Source: Pediococcus inopinatus
GTDB taxonomy: Bacteria > Bacillota > Bacilli > Lactobacillales > Lactobacillaceae
Direction: 5' to 3'
Length of the DNA: 64,000 bases
Assembly (NCBI RefSeq): GCF_002982135.1
Contig: NZ_CP019981.1
Location: forward strand, 744,001 to 808,000
The translations under genes were made by a program, and so were the position numbers. The first letter of the stretch is position 1. Every line of letters starts with the position of its first letter. Under the pieces are notes generated by a model that worked only from the letters and a program-made list of their open reading frames with translations, was not told the DNA's origin and did not search any database. Of this stretch, positions 54,828 to 62,837 are shown one piece after another.

Positions 54828-56522
54828 TTATTTACGTAATTTATTCACGATATTTTCGTCAGGATCTACCAAAATGGTATTTTGACCTTCGTATATTACT
54901 AATCCTGGTTTGGCGCCATTTGGTTTATGAACGCGTTTAACCGGTACATAATCAACCGGAACATGTGAAGACAATTGGGCTTTTGAAAAGTAAGCAGCCA
55001 GATTAGCCGCCTCTGAGAGTGTTTGTTCTGAAGGATCCGAGCTGTGTATGATTACATGAGAGCCGGGAATTTTTTGGGTATGCAACCAAATATCAGTTTT
55101 TTTAGCAGTTTTTAATGTAAGCCGATCATTTTGGGTGTCGTTTTTTCCAACAGATATTTGAGTACCATCTGTAGCCTGAAATGTTTCTGGTTTAGAAGTT
55201 TGGAGCCGTTTTTGCTTCTTCTTTTTTTGATTTGGTTTTAAATAACCTTCTTTTTCAAGTTCTTCACGGATTTCATCCAAATCTTGGGGATTAGCCAGTT
55301 CGATTTGGGTCATGATATTATCCAGATAGTCAATTTCTTGATGTGTCTTCTCAAGTTGTTCAGAAACATAATGCACCGCATTTTTAGCTTTTTGATACTT
55401 TTTGAAATATTTTTGGGCGTTTTGAGATGGCGAGATCTGATTAGATAGGGAGATTTTAATGTCCCGATTTTCTTCGTAAAAATTAGGTAGGGTAATTTCA
55501 GTCATACCCCGATCTACCTGATTAAGATAAGTAGTTAAAATCTCTCCTTTAACTTTGTAGGTATCAGCTTGTTCGGAGTTCACAAGGGTTTGGTTTAATT
55601 TCTTTAATTTGGTTTTATTTTTTTTCAAATCATTTTTAACTACTCGAACAAGGTTGCCTGCTTTTTGAATAACCCGGTCTCGCTGAGCTTTGGCCACATA
55701 AAAGGCGTCCAGTAGAGAACTAAGCGATTCGAACTGTTTGACTTGTCCTTCCAAAGTGGCATACGGAAAGGCCGTAAATATTGCTTTTTGTTTTTGTGTA
55801 GTCATTGTTGGTTCAGGATGTTCAAACTTAGCAAAAAAATCGGTGAACGCATTTTCTGAGGAATGTTGATGTAAATAATTTGCGAGTTCTAAACTAGTTT
55901 CCTTATTCAATCCCTGATAATTTTTACGCAGTTCATCAGCAAGGACTTCTTGGTTAGGGAACTTTTGTAAATCAGTCTTGTAGTCCTCACTAGAGTCGCT
56001 AAAAGGATTCTTTTTATCTTGACTGGGTGGGGTAAGGTAGGTCGCTCCAGGCAAAAGCAAGCGATAACGATTTTGATCGGCATTAATATGTTTAATGGTA
56101 TCGATGATTACCTTTGTGGAATTGTTGAGCAAGATAATATTGCTACGACGTCCCATAATTTCAACGGCAAGCAACAATTCGTCAATATCCCCAAGTTCAT
56201 TTCTTTTTGAAAACGAAAAGTTAATTATTCGGTCATTTTCCACCTGCTTGATGGAGTTTAAAATGGCACCGTCTAAATATTTTCTCAGCATCATTGTAAA
56301 ATTTGTTGGGACAGCAGGATTCGCATAAGGAATTTGAGTAACCTGTACGCGGGCGTAATTAGGGTGTGCGGAAAGTAAAACAGGAAAGTTTTTTCGATTT
56401 GCTCTAAAAGTAATAATAATTTCATTGTCGTAAGGTTGATGGATTTTAGTAATTCGTCCACTTTGTAACAAAGAATTTAATTCGTGAACCATGGCGTGTG
56501 TAAAGGAACCGTCAAATGACAT
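54828..56522 (-). CDS. rqcH: Ribosome quality control factor RqcH (NEMF/Tae2 family)
   Basis: This 564-residue protein has an NFACT-N domain (MSFDGSFTHAMVHELNSLLQ, with the Asp-Arg pair in VENDRIINF), a long coiled coil (about 280-440) and an NFACT-R domain (DIWLHTQKIPGSHVIIHS). RqcH binds split 50S subunits that carry stalled chains and recruits tRNA-Ala to add C-terminal Ala tails for degradation. Many databases call it fibronectin-binding protein, but there is no signal peptide or anchor. It is monocistronic and convergent with carB. Confidence 0.95.
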   Translation of the reverse strand: MSFDGSFTHAMVHELNSLLQSGRITKIHQPYDNEIIITFRANRKNFPVLLSAHPNYARVQVTQIPYANPAVPTNFTMMLRKYLDGAILNSIKQVENDRIINFSFSKRNELGDIDELLLAVEIMGRRSNIILLNNSTKVIIDTIKHINADQNRYRLLLPGATYLTPPSQDKKNPFSDSSEDYKTDLQKFPNQEVLADELRKNYQGLNKETSLELANYLHQHSSENAFTDFFAKFEHPEPTMTTQKQKAIFTAFPYATLEGQVKQFESLSSLLDAFYVAKAQRDRVIQKAGNLVRVVKNDLKKNKTKLKKLNQTLVNSEQADTYKVKGEILTTYLNQVDRGMTEITLPNFYEENRDIKISLSNQISPSQNAQKYFKKYQKAKNAVHYVSEQLEKTHQEIDYLDNIMTQIELANPQDLDEIREELEKEGYLKPNQKKKKQKRLQTSKPETFQATDGTQISVGKNDTQNDRLTLKTAKKTDIWLHTQKIPGSHVIIHSSDPSEQTLSEAANLAAYFSKAQLSSHVPVDYVPVKRVHKPNGAKPGLVIYEGQNTILVDPDENIVNKLRK

Positions 56523-56715
56523 AATTAGACCTACTTTCTTCTTGAATAAACTGTTAATATCTAGTATACCAGTCTAAAAAGGGAAAGTAATAAATGAAAG
56601 CTTGAGAATCAGTCTGAAAGCGCATTTGTTTACGAAAGTTTGAAGAGTTTTTGAATTTTTTTGAATTTGTGATACTATTGAAATATTAATTTTAAAATCA
56701 GAAGTTGGTGTATAA

Positions 56716-57579
56716 ATGAAAACGGCCATTGTAACGGATAGTACCTGTTACTTAACAGACAAAGAAATTGCAGATAACCACATTACTGTAGTACCGATCC
56801 CGGTAGTGATTGACGGTAAAAGCTATGATGAGGGAGTAGATATTACAACTGAAGAGTTCTACCAAAAATTACGGACATCTGGATCTTTTCCAAGCACTAC
56901 ACAACCCCCATTGGGAAAAATGATTGAGTTATATAAAACCCTCCGTGACAAGGGGTATGAAAATGTTATTAGTATTCATTTAGCAAGTACAATTTCAGGA
57001 TTTGTTAATAGTCTTGATTCCATTAAAGACGAAATTGAAGGCCTGAATGTGTATGTTTATGATTCTGAGATAACAGTTCGATTAATGGGGACACTTGCGT
57101 TAGAAGCTGCTAGAATGGCTCGTGAAGAGCAATCTCCGGAAGATATTTTAACGCATCTAAATGAACTTCGCGCCACATTTGGGGAATATTTTATTGTAGA
57201 TGATTTACAGAATCTTGTCCGTGGGGGACGCTTATCGAACGCCTCAGCTTTTATTGGGGGACTACTTAAAATTAAACCTATTTTGACCTTCAATGATGCT
57301 CATGAAATTGTGGCTTTTGAAAAGGTTCGCTCAGCAAAAAAAGCTTTTGCACGAGTTGAGGAATTATTTGCTCAAAATAAGGCGGAGATTAATTATCCAA
57401 TCCGAGCAATTATTATCCATGCAAACGATGAACCGGGGGCATTGAAGTGGCAAGAGCGTTTACAAGCAAAATATCCAGATCTACCAATTGATATCAGCTA
57501 TTTTGGCCCGGTGATTGGAACTCATTTAGGGGAAAAAGCATTGGCGCTGGCATGGTTACGGGACTATACAAAACATTAG
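56716..57579 (+). CDS. DegV-family fatty-acid-binding protein
   Basis: This 287-residue protein starts TAIVTDSTCYLTDKEIADN and has FPSTTQPPLGKM and NLVRGGRLSNASAFIGGLL, the two lipid-binding blocks of DegV/FakB. FakB proteins present fatty acids to the kinase FakA. Several paralogues usually exist, and the specific lipid cannot be told. It has GATACT preceded by TGT at 56668-56676 as a possible extended -10 and its own terminator. Confidence 0.9.
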   Translation: MKTAIVTDSTCYLTDKEIADNHITVVPIPVVIDGKSYDEGVDITTEEFYQKLRTSGSFPSTTQPPLGKMIELYKTLRDKGYENVISIHLASTISGFVNSLDSIKDEIEGLNVYVYDSEITVRLMGTLALEAARMAREEQSPEDILTHLNELRATFGEYFIVDDLQNLVRGGRLSNASAFIGGLLKIKPILTFNDAHEIVAFEKVRSAKKAFARVEELFAQNKAEINYPIRAIIIHANDEPGALKWQERLQAKYPDLPIDISYFGPVIGTHLGEKALALAWLRDYTKH

Positions 57580-57584
57580 GCAAG

Positions 57585-57626
57585 AAGATGGTTAGGTCAC
57601 ACAAGGTGGCAGATCCATCTTTTTTA
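57585..57626 (+). terminator. Terminator after degV
   Basis: AAGATGG and CCATCTT pair around a 23-nt loop, followed by a T run. Confidence 0.65.
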
Positions 57627-57731
57627 ATATTAAAAAAAGTTAGTGGAAAAGGATTAGTACTTTTGTTGTGAACTGAGGGCTAATGTGATATGGTTAATTT
57701 AATACAATCGGAATGGTGAGTATTGATCGCC

Positions 57732-57800
57732 ATGAAAAAAATTATTAGGAACACAAAATACTAAGACTCTCTGCAATGGAGCGTTTTGGTGTTTATTAGA
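57732..57800 (+). promoter_or_regulatory. Possible leader peptide and hairpin before rnjA
   Basis: A short frame at 57732-57764 encodes MKKIIRNTKY with GGTGAG upstream. Its end overlaps a hairpin in which AACAC-AAAA pairs with TTTT-g-GTGTT and CTC with GAG. The hairpin ends just before the rnjA SD (GAAGGAG) and could control its translation. Tentative. Confidence 0.32.
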
Positions 57801-57814
57801 AGAAGGAGTTTTTT

Positions 57815-59500
57815 ATGCGTAAATTAAAGGTTAAGAATAATGAAGTGGCAGTTTATGCCATTGGTGGTTTGGGAGAAATCGGTAAAAATATGTACTGTGT
57901 CCAGTATCAAGATGAAATTGTGATCATTGATTGTGGGATCAAATTTCCGGAGGATGAGTTATTAGGTGTCGATTATATTATTCCTGACTATCAATTTCTG
58001 ATTGAAAATCAAAAGAAAATCAAAGCAATGGTGATTACCCACGGACATGAAGATCATATCGGAGGAATTCCATTCTTTTTACAAAAGTTGAATGTTCCAA
58101 TTTGGGCTGGCCCATTTGCGTCAGAATTAATTAAAGGAAAATTAAAAGAACATAATTTATTACGGACGACTGAATTACATGAACTGCAAGAAGATACGGT
58201 TTTAAAATTCCGTAAACTGTCTGTCTCGTTTTTTAGAACAACTCATTCAATTCCAGATACTTTGGGAATTGCAGTTCACACACCACAAGGAACAGTTGTA
58301 CAAACGGGTGACTTTAAGTTTGATTTAACTCCGGTTGGTGATTTACCATCTCCAAATTTCCAAAAAATGGCTGCAATTGGTGGAAAAGATTCCTTACTTT
58401 TGATGTCTGATAGTACAAATGCAGAACGTCCAACATTTACAAAGTCTGAACGATTTGTTGAGAAAAGTATCAAACGAATTTTTACAGAAATTCAAGGGCG
58501 GATTATTTTTGCAACTTTCGCTTCTAACGTGTATCGAGTACGAGAAGCCTGTGAAGCCGCATTAGAACAAGGCAGAAAGATTGCCATTTTTGGAAGAAGT
58601 ATGGAGAACGCTATTGAGGCTGGACAGAAATTAGGCTATTTAAATATTCCAGAAGAAGCGTTAGTAGATGCTCAGGAATTGCATAATCTGCCAGCCAATA
58701 AGCTGATGATTTTGTGCACGGGTTCACAAGGTGAACCAATGGCAGCGTTGAGCCGAATTGCTAATGGAACGCATCGACAAATTAGTTTACAACCTGACGA
58801 TACGGTTGTCTTCTCAAGTAATCCAATTCCAGGAAATACCGTCAGTGTAAATAACCTTATCAATAAATTAGACGAAGCTGGCGTTACAGTTATCCATGGT
58901 AAAGTAAATAATATCCATACTTCAGGTCATGGTGGTCAAGAAGATCAAAAATTGATGTTACGCTTAATCAAGCCAAAGTTTTTCATGCCTTGTCATGGTG
59001 AATTTAGAATGCAGATGATTCATACTAAGCTTGCTGAGCAAACTGGGATTCCTGAAGACAATTGCTTCATCATGAAAAATGGTGACGTTTTGGCTTTAAC
59101 CAGAGATAGTGCACGAATTGCTGATCACTTCAGTGCCGGTGATGTTTATCTAAACGATGCTGATATTAATGATAATGTTAGCTCACAAATTTTAAGCGAT
59201 CGCACAATTTTAGCTAGCGAAGGGGTTGTGACTGCTGTTGCAACCATCAATATTAAAAAACATCGCATTACAGCTGGTCCTGATACAATCTCTAGAGGAT
59301 TTATCTATATGCGAGAATCAAATGAATTAATTCATGATACGAATAAAGCAGCGTTTAGTTCACTGTTAAACACAATGAAAGAAAAGTCGCATCCAACTGA
59401 GAAAGACTTTAACGAGAATATCATTGGTGATTTGCAGGAGTTCTTATATCAAAAAACAGAACGAAGCCCAATGATTGTACCTATGCTTATTTTTGAATAA
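57815..59500 (+). CDS. rnjA: Ribonuclease J1
   Basis: This 561-residue metallo-beta-lactamase/beta-CASP nuclease has the zinc motif THGHEDHIGG at residues 75-84, FRTTHSIPDTLGIAV, GDFKFD, the beta-CASP domain (MSDSTNAERPTFTKSE) and the C-terminal dimerisation domain. It degrades and matures RNA by 5'-3' exonuclease and endonuclease action. The intact HEDH motif fits J1 rather than the eroded J2. The rpoY gene that normally precedes rnjA is absent; a leader hairpin stands there instead. Its terminator is interrupted by an IS30 element. Confidence 0.94.
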   Translation: MRKLKVKNNEVAVYAIGGLGEIGKNMYCVQYQDEIVIIDCGIKFPEDELLGVDYIIPDYQFLIENQKKIKAMVITHGHEDHIGGIPFFLQKLNVPIWAGPFASELIKGKLKEHNLLRTTELHELQEDTVLKFRKLSVSFFRTTHSIPDTLGIAVHTPQGTVVQTGDFKFDLTPVGDLPSPNFQKMAAIGGKDSLLLMSDSTNAERPTFTKSERFVEKSIKRIFTEIQGRIIFATFASNVYRVREACEAALEQGRKIAIFGRSMENAIEAGQKLGYLNIPEEALVDAQELHNLPANKLMILCTGSQGEPMAALSRIANGTHRQISLQPDDTVVFSSNPIPGNTVSVNNLINKLDEAGVTVIHGKVNNIHTSGHGGQEDQKLMLRLIKPKFFMPCHGEFRMQMIHTKLAEQTGIPEDNCFIMKNGDVLALTRDSARIADHFSAGDVYLNDADINDNVSSQILSDRTILASEGVVTAVATINIKKHRITAGPDTISRGFIYMRESNELIHDTNKAAFSSLLNTMKEKSHPTEKDFNENIIGDLQEFLYQKTERSPMIVPMLIFE

Positions 59501-59542
59501 ATCAATGATTTTGAATTTACTCACTTATTTATGAGATAATGT

Positions 59543-59555
59543 AAGAGTCTTCAAA
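59543..59555. repeat. Left copy of the 13-bp target-site duplication
   Basis: AAGAGTCTTCAAA here is identical to 60812-60824 and directly abuts the left inverted repeat of the IS30 element. Confidence 0.85.
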
Positions 59556-60811
59556 CGGAAATTGCAAGAACAAGTTAGCCACCCCGCAGGCGAAGTTGCG
59601 GGGCAAGTCAGAATATCTATTGAAGGTCAAGATAATAGCTACGCACTACATGATTTACGAATACGTGCTGCTTCAATTTGAAAAGCTTCTTTTGGGGTTT
59701 GATACTTCAAGATACGTCGCGGTAATTGGTTAAGACGACTTTCAACCATTGAAACCGTCTTGGGACCAATCGTATCTAATGAGTGTCCCTTAGGTAAATA
59801 TCGTCTAATCATGCGGTTATGAGTTTCATTGGTTGCTCTTTCAAAGGAACTATACGGATGGGCATAATAGATGTCAGCTACGCCGTCTAAGACTGCATTC
59901 AAGGCTGTGAACTCCGTTCCGTTGTCAGCAGTAACAGATTTAATAAGATCACCAAATTCAGCACAAATTCCCTTAAGTGCATACGATACCGAATCAGCAT
60001 CTTTGCCTTCAATCAAGCGAACAATATCATAACGAGTTTTACGTTCCGTGAAGGTCAATAATACACTTTCATGTCCACTTCGTTTACCAACTACAGTATC
60101 AATCTCAAAGTGGCCAAATTCCTTGCGTTTGTCGACCCTTTTAGGACGTTCCTCAATACTTTTACCAGCTAAACGTCGATGCTTGTTTGACCAGTGATGT
60201 TTAGTACGACGGTTAGCCTTCTCCACCAAATCAAGATTACGGATCTCTAACAATTGCGCATCGATATAGTTGTAGAGAGTTTTCGTACAAACCATCTCCG
60301 TGCGCTTAAACAGATGTTGTTGGTGGGCGAAGCCGACTGCTGCATCAGGTGACCAATCATCTTGGTGGAAATGATCATCAAAGTAAGCCAGAAAGTTAGT
60401 AACAAATTTAAATTTTAGAGGTCGATGACAGCGTTGTCGATTCGTTTGATACCGAACTTGGGCCGTATCAGGCGCATAAACGCTAAAGTACTGTTCTTTA
60501 CCATTGAGTTTCTTTACCTGTTGAATGCGGCCACGCTTAAGCTCATTATTAATAGTTTGATGACAGACACCAATTTCAGCGGCAATTTGACGAGCAGATT
60601 TGCCTGCAGAAAGTAAGCCAGCAATTCTGCCTCGCTCAATTGGAGTTAAATGATGACCCTTTACGTGAGATGTGATAAGCTGTTCTTGCACCAAGACGAA
60701 AACCTCTTTCATTGTTTAGTGTGGGAACTTCAATGATACCTGATTTTTTCGTCTTGGTGTCTTTTATTTGGCCACTTTTAAAAGGTGGCTAACTTGATTA
60801 TAAAATTCGCG
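59556..60811 (-). mobile_element. IS30-family insertion sequence, complete, 1256 bp
   Basis: The ends are 28-bp imperfect inverted repeats. Left is CGGAAATTGCAAGAA then CAAGTTAGCCACC; the right end read inward is CGCGAATTTTATAAT then CAAGTTAGCCACC (21 of 28 match, inner 13 identical). One intact transposase gene lies on the minus strand. A 7-bp hairpin (CCCCGCA/TGCGGGG, 59582-59603) follows the transposase stop. The element is flanked by a 13-bp direct repeat and has inserted into the 5' arm of the terminator after rnjA. Confidence 0.9.
59639..60694 (-). CDS. IS30-family transposase
   Basis: This DDE transposase of about 351 residues has an N-terminal HTH (LTPIERGRIAGLLSAGKSAR, QIAAEIGVCHQTINNEL) and the catalytic core: Asp in HFEIDTVVGKRSG, Asp in VTADNGTEF, Glu in SFERATNETHNRMIRRYLPK. 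Everything looks intact. The TTG at 60694 has AAAGAGG 8 nt upstream; an in-frame ATG at 60712 has no SD and is the alternative start. Confidence 0.95.
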   Translation of the reverse strand: MVQEQLITSHVKGHHLTPIERGRIAGLLSAGKSARQIAAEIGVCHQTINNELKRGRIQQVKKLNGKEQYFSVYAPDTAQVRYQTNRQRCHRPLKFKFVTNFLAYFDDHFHQDDWSPDAAVGFAHQQHLFKRTEMVCTKTLYNYIDAQLLEIRNLDLVEKANRRTKHHWSNKHRRLAGKSIEERPKRVDKRKEFGHFEIDTVVGKRSGHESVLLTFTERKTRYDIVRLIEGKDADSVSYALKGICAEFGDLIKSVTADNGTEFTALNAVLDGVADIYYAHPYSSFERATNETHNRMIRRYLPKGHSLDTIGPKTVSMVESRLNQLPRRILKYQTPKEAFQIEAARIRKSCSA

Positions 60812-60862
60812 AAGAGTCTTCAAATGTGAGAATAAAATTTCGCATTTAAAGGTTCTTTTTTT
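60812..60862 (+). terminator. Original rnjA terminator, now downstream of the IS30 element
   Basis: AAGAGTCTTCAAATGTGA pairs with TCGCATTTAAAGGTTCTT over 18 positions with one C/A mismatch and three G-U pairs, loop 10 nt, then five or more T. Its first 13 bases are the right copy of the target duplication. The stem is therefore whole on this side. Confidence 0.82.
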
Positions 60863-60975
60863 GATTTTAATATTAATTTATGGAATTAAATTAGTTTCAA
60901 ACTAGTTGTTCGAACAGAAAAATGTTAAATTAGAATTATAGAGATAGATTTGGATAAACCTATAGAGATGGGAAG

Positions 60976-62091
60976 ATGATTGCGATTAACAATGATAATG
61001 ATTGGTCTGTGCCAGAATCACGAATGGGCCGTTTAAGAGCAAAAGAACAGCAAAAGCAGCAAAATAAAGTTAATAAACGAAAAAAAGTTACCAAGGATCC
61101 AAATGGGTCAAAAGCACCTAAGTCTGTAAAACCACAAAACAAGAAGAAAAACGAAAATCAAAAAAAATGGTTTTGGATTGTTGGAATCATTGTCGTAATT
61201 TTTATTGCAATCTTTTTTATTGTTCGTCGCACAAACAATGCTTCAGCAAAAGAGAATGCAGAACGCATCGTTCAAAAGAGCTTCAATGATGATAGAGATA
61301 ATATTACAGATAATGCTACACGGGCGCAAATGGTTCAACTTGCCGCTGATGCCAAGAAAATCAGAGATAATACAGAAGCCAATCAATACAGTCAGTTAGC
61401 AAGTTTAGGTAAGAGTGCCATTTCGTTTAGTGAAGAAGTTGCTAACCTACAAAGTGGCAATAATTATCGGGTGACAACGACTGGTTCCAAGGTTACAAGT
61501 CTCTTGGAGGATTTGAAAGCAACAACGTTTAAATCAGATTTTACTGGATTTTATAATGAATATCATAAATCATTAACTAATTTAAAACCTAAAGCAATTG
61601 AAGTCAGCAAATTGCATAAGCAGACCAATAACTTGTTTAAAAATGGGAAAAGTGGTACTTTAAGTGCTTCTGTTACGACTGTTAAGTTGAACAATCTGCT
61701 AGACAAACTTAATAAGTATCCTAATTTTGAACGAGCTAGTCAAGATCTTACCCGAGTGGAAAAAGCAGTTAAGACGTATCGTAAGAAGCAAGCAAGCGAA
61801 TCTTCATCGATAGCAAGTTCACAAGCAAGTGAATCAGCTGCAATAGCAAGTTCACAGAGTGCGTCGGCAGTTATTGCTTCTTCACAGAGCGCGGCAGCTT
61901 CTGAAAGTGCTAGATCAGCATCAGCAAAAGCAGCAAGTGAATCTGCAGCAAGTTCATCAACTAGAGCTTCAAGTAGCACCAGTGCAAGTAGAGCAAGCAG
62001 TGAGTCAAGTTCAACTAGTAGCAGTAGCTCATCAAAAAATAGCAGTTCACAAAGTTCTTCGAGTAAGGCATCAAGTTCACAAAGAAATTAA
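60976..62091 (+). CDS. Membrane-anchored protein with Ser/Ala-rich C-terminus
   Basis: I do not recognise this 371-residue protein. It has a basic, Lys/Gln-rich cytoplasmic N-terminus (residues 15-55), one membrane span at about 57-78 (FWIVGIIVVIFIAIFFIV), an extracellular helical region (80-270) and a tail of about 100 residues made almost only of Ser, Ala, Gln and Arg. The tail could reach through the wall or be a glycosylation target. The SD GATGGGAAG is moderate. It follows the IS30 insertion and ends at a strong terminator. There is no LPxTG sorting signal. Confidence 0.7.
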   Translation: MIAINNDNDWSVPESRMGRLRAKEQQKQQNKVNKRKKVTKDPNGSKAPKSVKPQNKKKNENQKKWFWIVGIIVVIFIAIFFIVRRTNNASAKENAERIVQKSFNDDRDNITDNATRAQMVQLAADAKKIRDNTEANQYSQLASLGKSAISFSEEVANLQSGNNYRVTTTGSKVTSLLEDLKATTFKSDFTGFYNEYHKSLTNLKPKAIEVSKLHKQTNNLFKNGKSGTLSASVTTVKLNNLLDKLNKYPNFERASQDLTRVEKAVKTYRKKQASESSSIASSQASESAAIASSQSASAVIASSQSAAASESARSASAKAASESAASSSTRASSSTSASRASSESSSTSSSSSSKNSSSQSSSSKASSSQRN

Positions 62092-62101
62092 GATTTAAAA
62101 T

Positions 62102-62140
62102 AAAAAGGTTTTTCAGTCAATAAACTGAAAAACCTTTTTT
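62102..62140 (+). terminator. Terminator after the Ser/Ala-rich protein gene
   Basis: AAAAAGGTTTTTCAGT and ACTGAAAAACCTTTTTT form a perfect 16-bp stem. Confidence 0.93.
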
Positions 62141-62172
62141 GTTTGCATAGTAAAACTGATAAGAGAGGAGAC

Positions 62173-62238
62173 ATGAATAGATGGTGGATGAAACTAGATT
62201 TTTATTCTAGTTTACATAATATATATTATTCAAAGTAG
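62173..62238 (+). CDS. Possible 21-residue small protein
   Basis: An ATG with the excellent SD AGAGAGGAG opens a short frame that begins MNRWWMKLDFYSSLHN and ends in a Lys before TAG. It is rich in aromatic residues. No promoter is evident and only 32 bp separate it from the preceding terminator, so it may be a relic. Low certainty. Confidence 0.25.
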   Translation: MNRWWMKLDFYSSLHNIYYSK

Positions 62239-62775
62239 TTTAAAACTGTTTTAGACCAGGTGAATTTAAATGTTTGGTTAATCCTTGATTGGACATCCTC
62301 TTTTGGATAAGTTATTAAAGCCACCAAGTTAATACAGAATTGTAAAACGCCTTTGTGTGCCTGTGTCAGGATGCTGATCATCTACTATCATCCATTACAA
62401 CTCACAAGCCATCACCGAAGCTCATGCGTTGTATTGTTGGTCGATCGGTTTTACTAAGCCACAAGTTGGCATTATATTTTAAAATAACGACTTACCACTG
62501 ACGACACTTATCTAAATACCTGTTTGATAAAAAACTATATTTATCCAATAAACGGTGCTTCTATGGCGGTGTGTTGTGTAACTTCAAAAACTTTCGTGGA
62601 TAACTGTCTTTAAAATCATTTTTAGAGTACTTGTATTTAGATATTACCAATTCCTCCAGGTAACTAAAGGTTAAACCAAATACGTGATAAACGATACGTA
62701 TATTAATGGGTCTACACTTTCTGGTATTGGTGAATAACTGATACCAGTTTTTATTTTGAAAATTAAAAGGACATC
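62226..62775 (-). pseudogene. Decayed reading frames, possible gene remnant
   Basis: On the minus strand one frame stays open for more than 60 codons from about 62763 to 62566 (including RIVYHVFGLTFSYLEELV). After its stop it resumes as two further open stretches down to about 62410. A separate 51-residue frame (62381-62226, starting MISILTQAHKGVLQFC) follows. Multiple stops and lack of SD sites suggest a broken gene. I cannot name the ancestor. The rest of 62143-62768 shows no gene. Confidence 0.25.
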
Positions 62776-62837
62776 TGTCCTCTTTGTGCTACGATTTAAT
62801 CGCCAAACAAAATCGAAAAGAGGAAAAACAGATGTCC
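62769..62837 (+). promoter_or_regulatory. Hairpin hiding the SD and start codon of the ISL3 transposase
   Basis: GGACATCTGT-CCTCTTT (62769-62785) is complementary to AAAGAGG (62817-62823) and ACAGATGTCC (62828-62837). The second arm contains the transposase SD and its ATG. Transcripts that enter from outside would fold and block translation, while a transcript started inside the loop would not. Confidence 0.65.

Noticed and set aside
54828..56522. Fibronectin-binding surface adhesin
   Set aside because: There is no signal peptide or anchor, and the domain order NFACT-N, coiled coil, NFACT-R is that of RqcH.
62708..62720. Left inverted repeat of the ISL3 element at GGGTCTACAC
   Set aside because: The right end lies outside the window, so no pairing can be shown and the boundary remains unknown.
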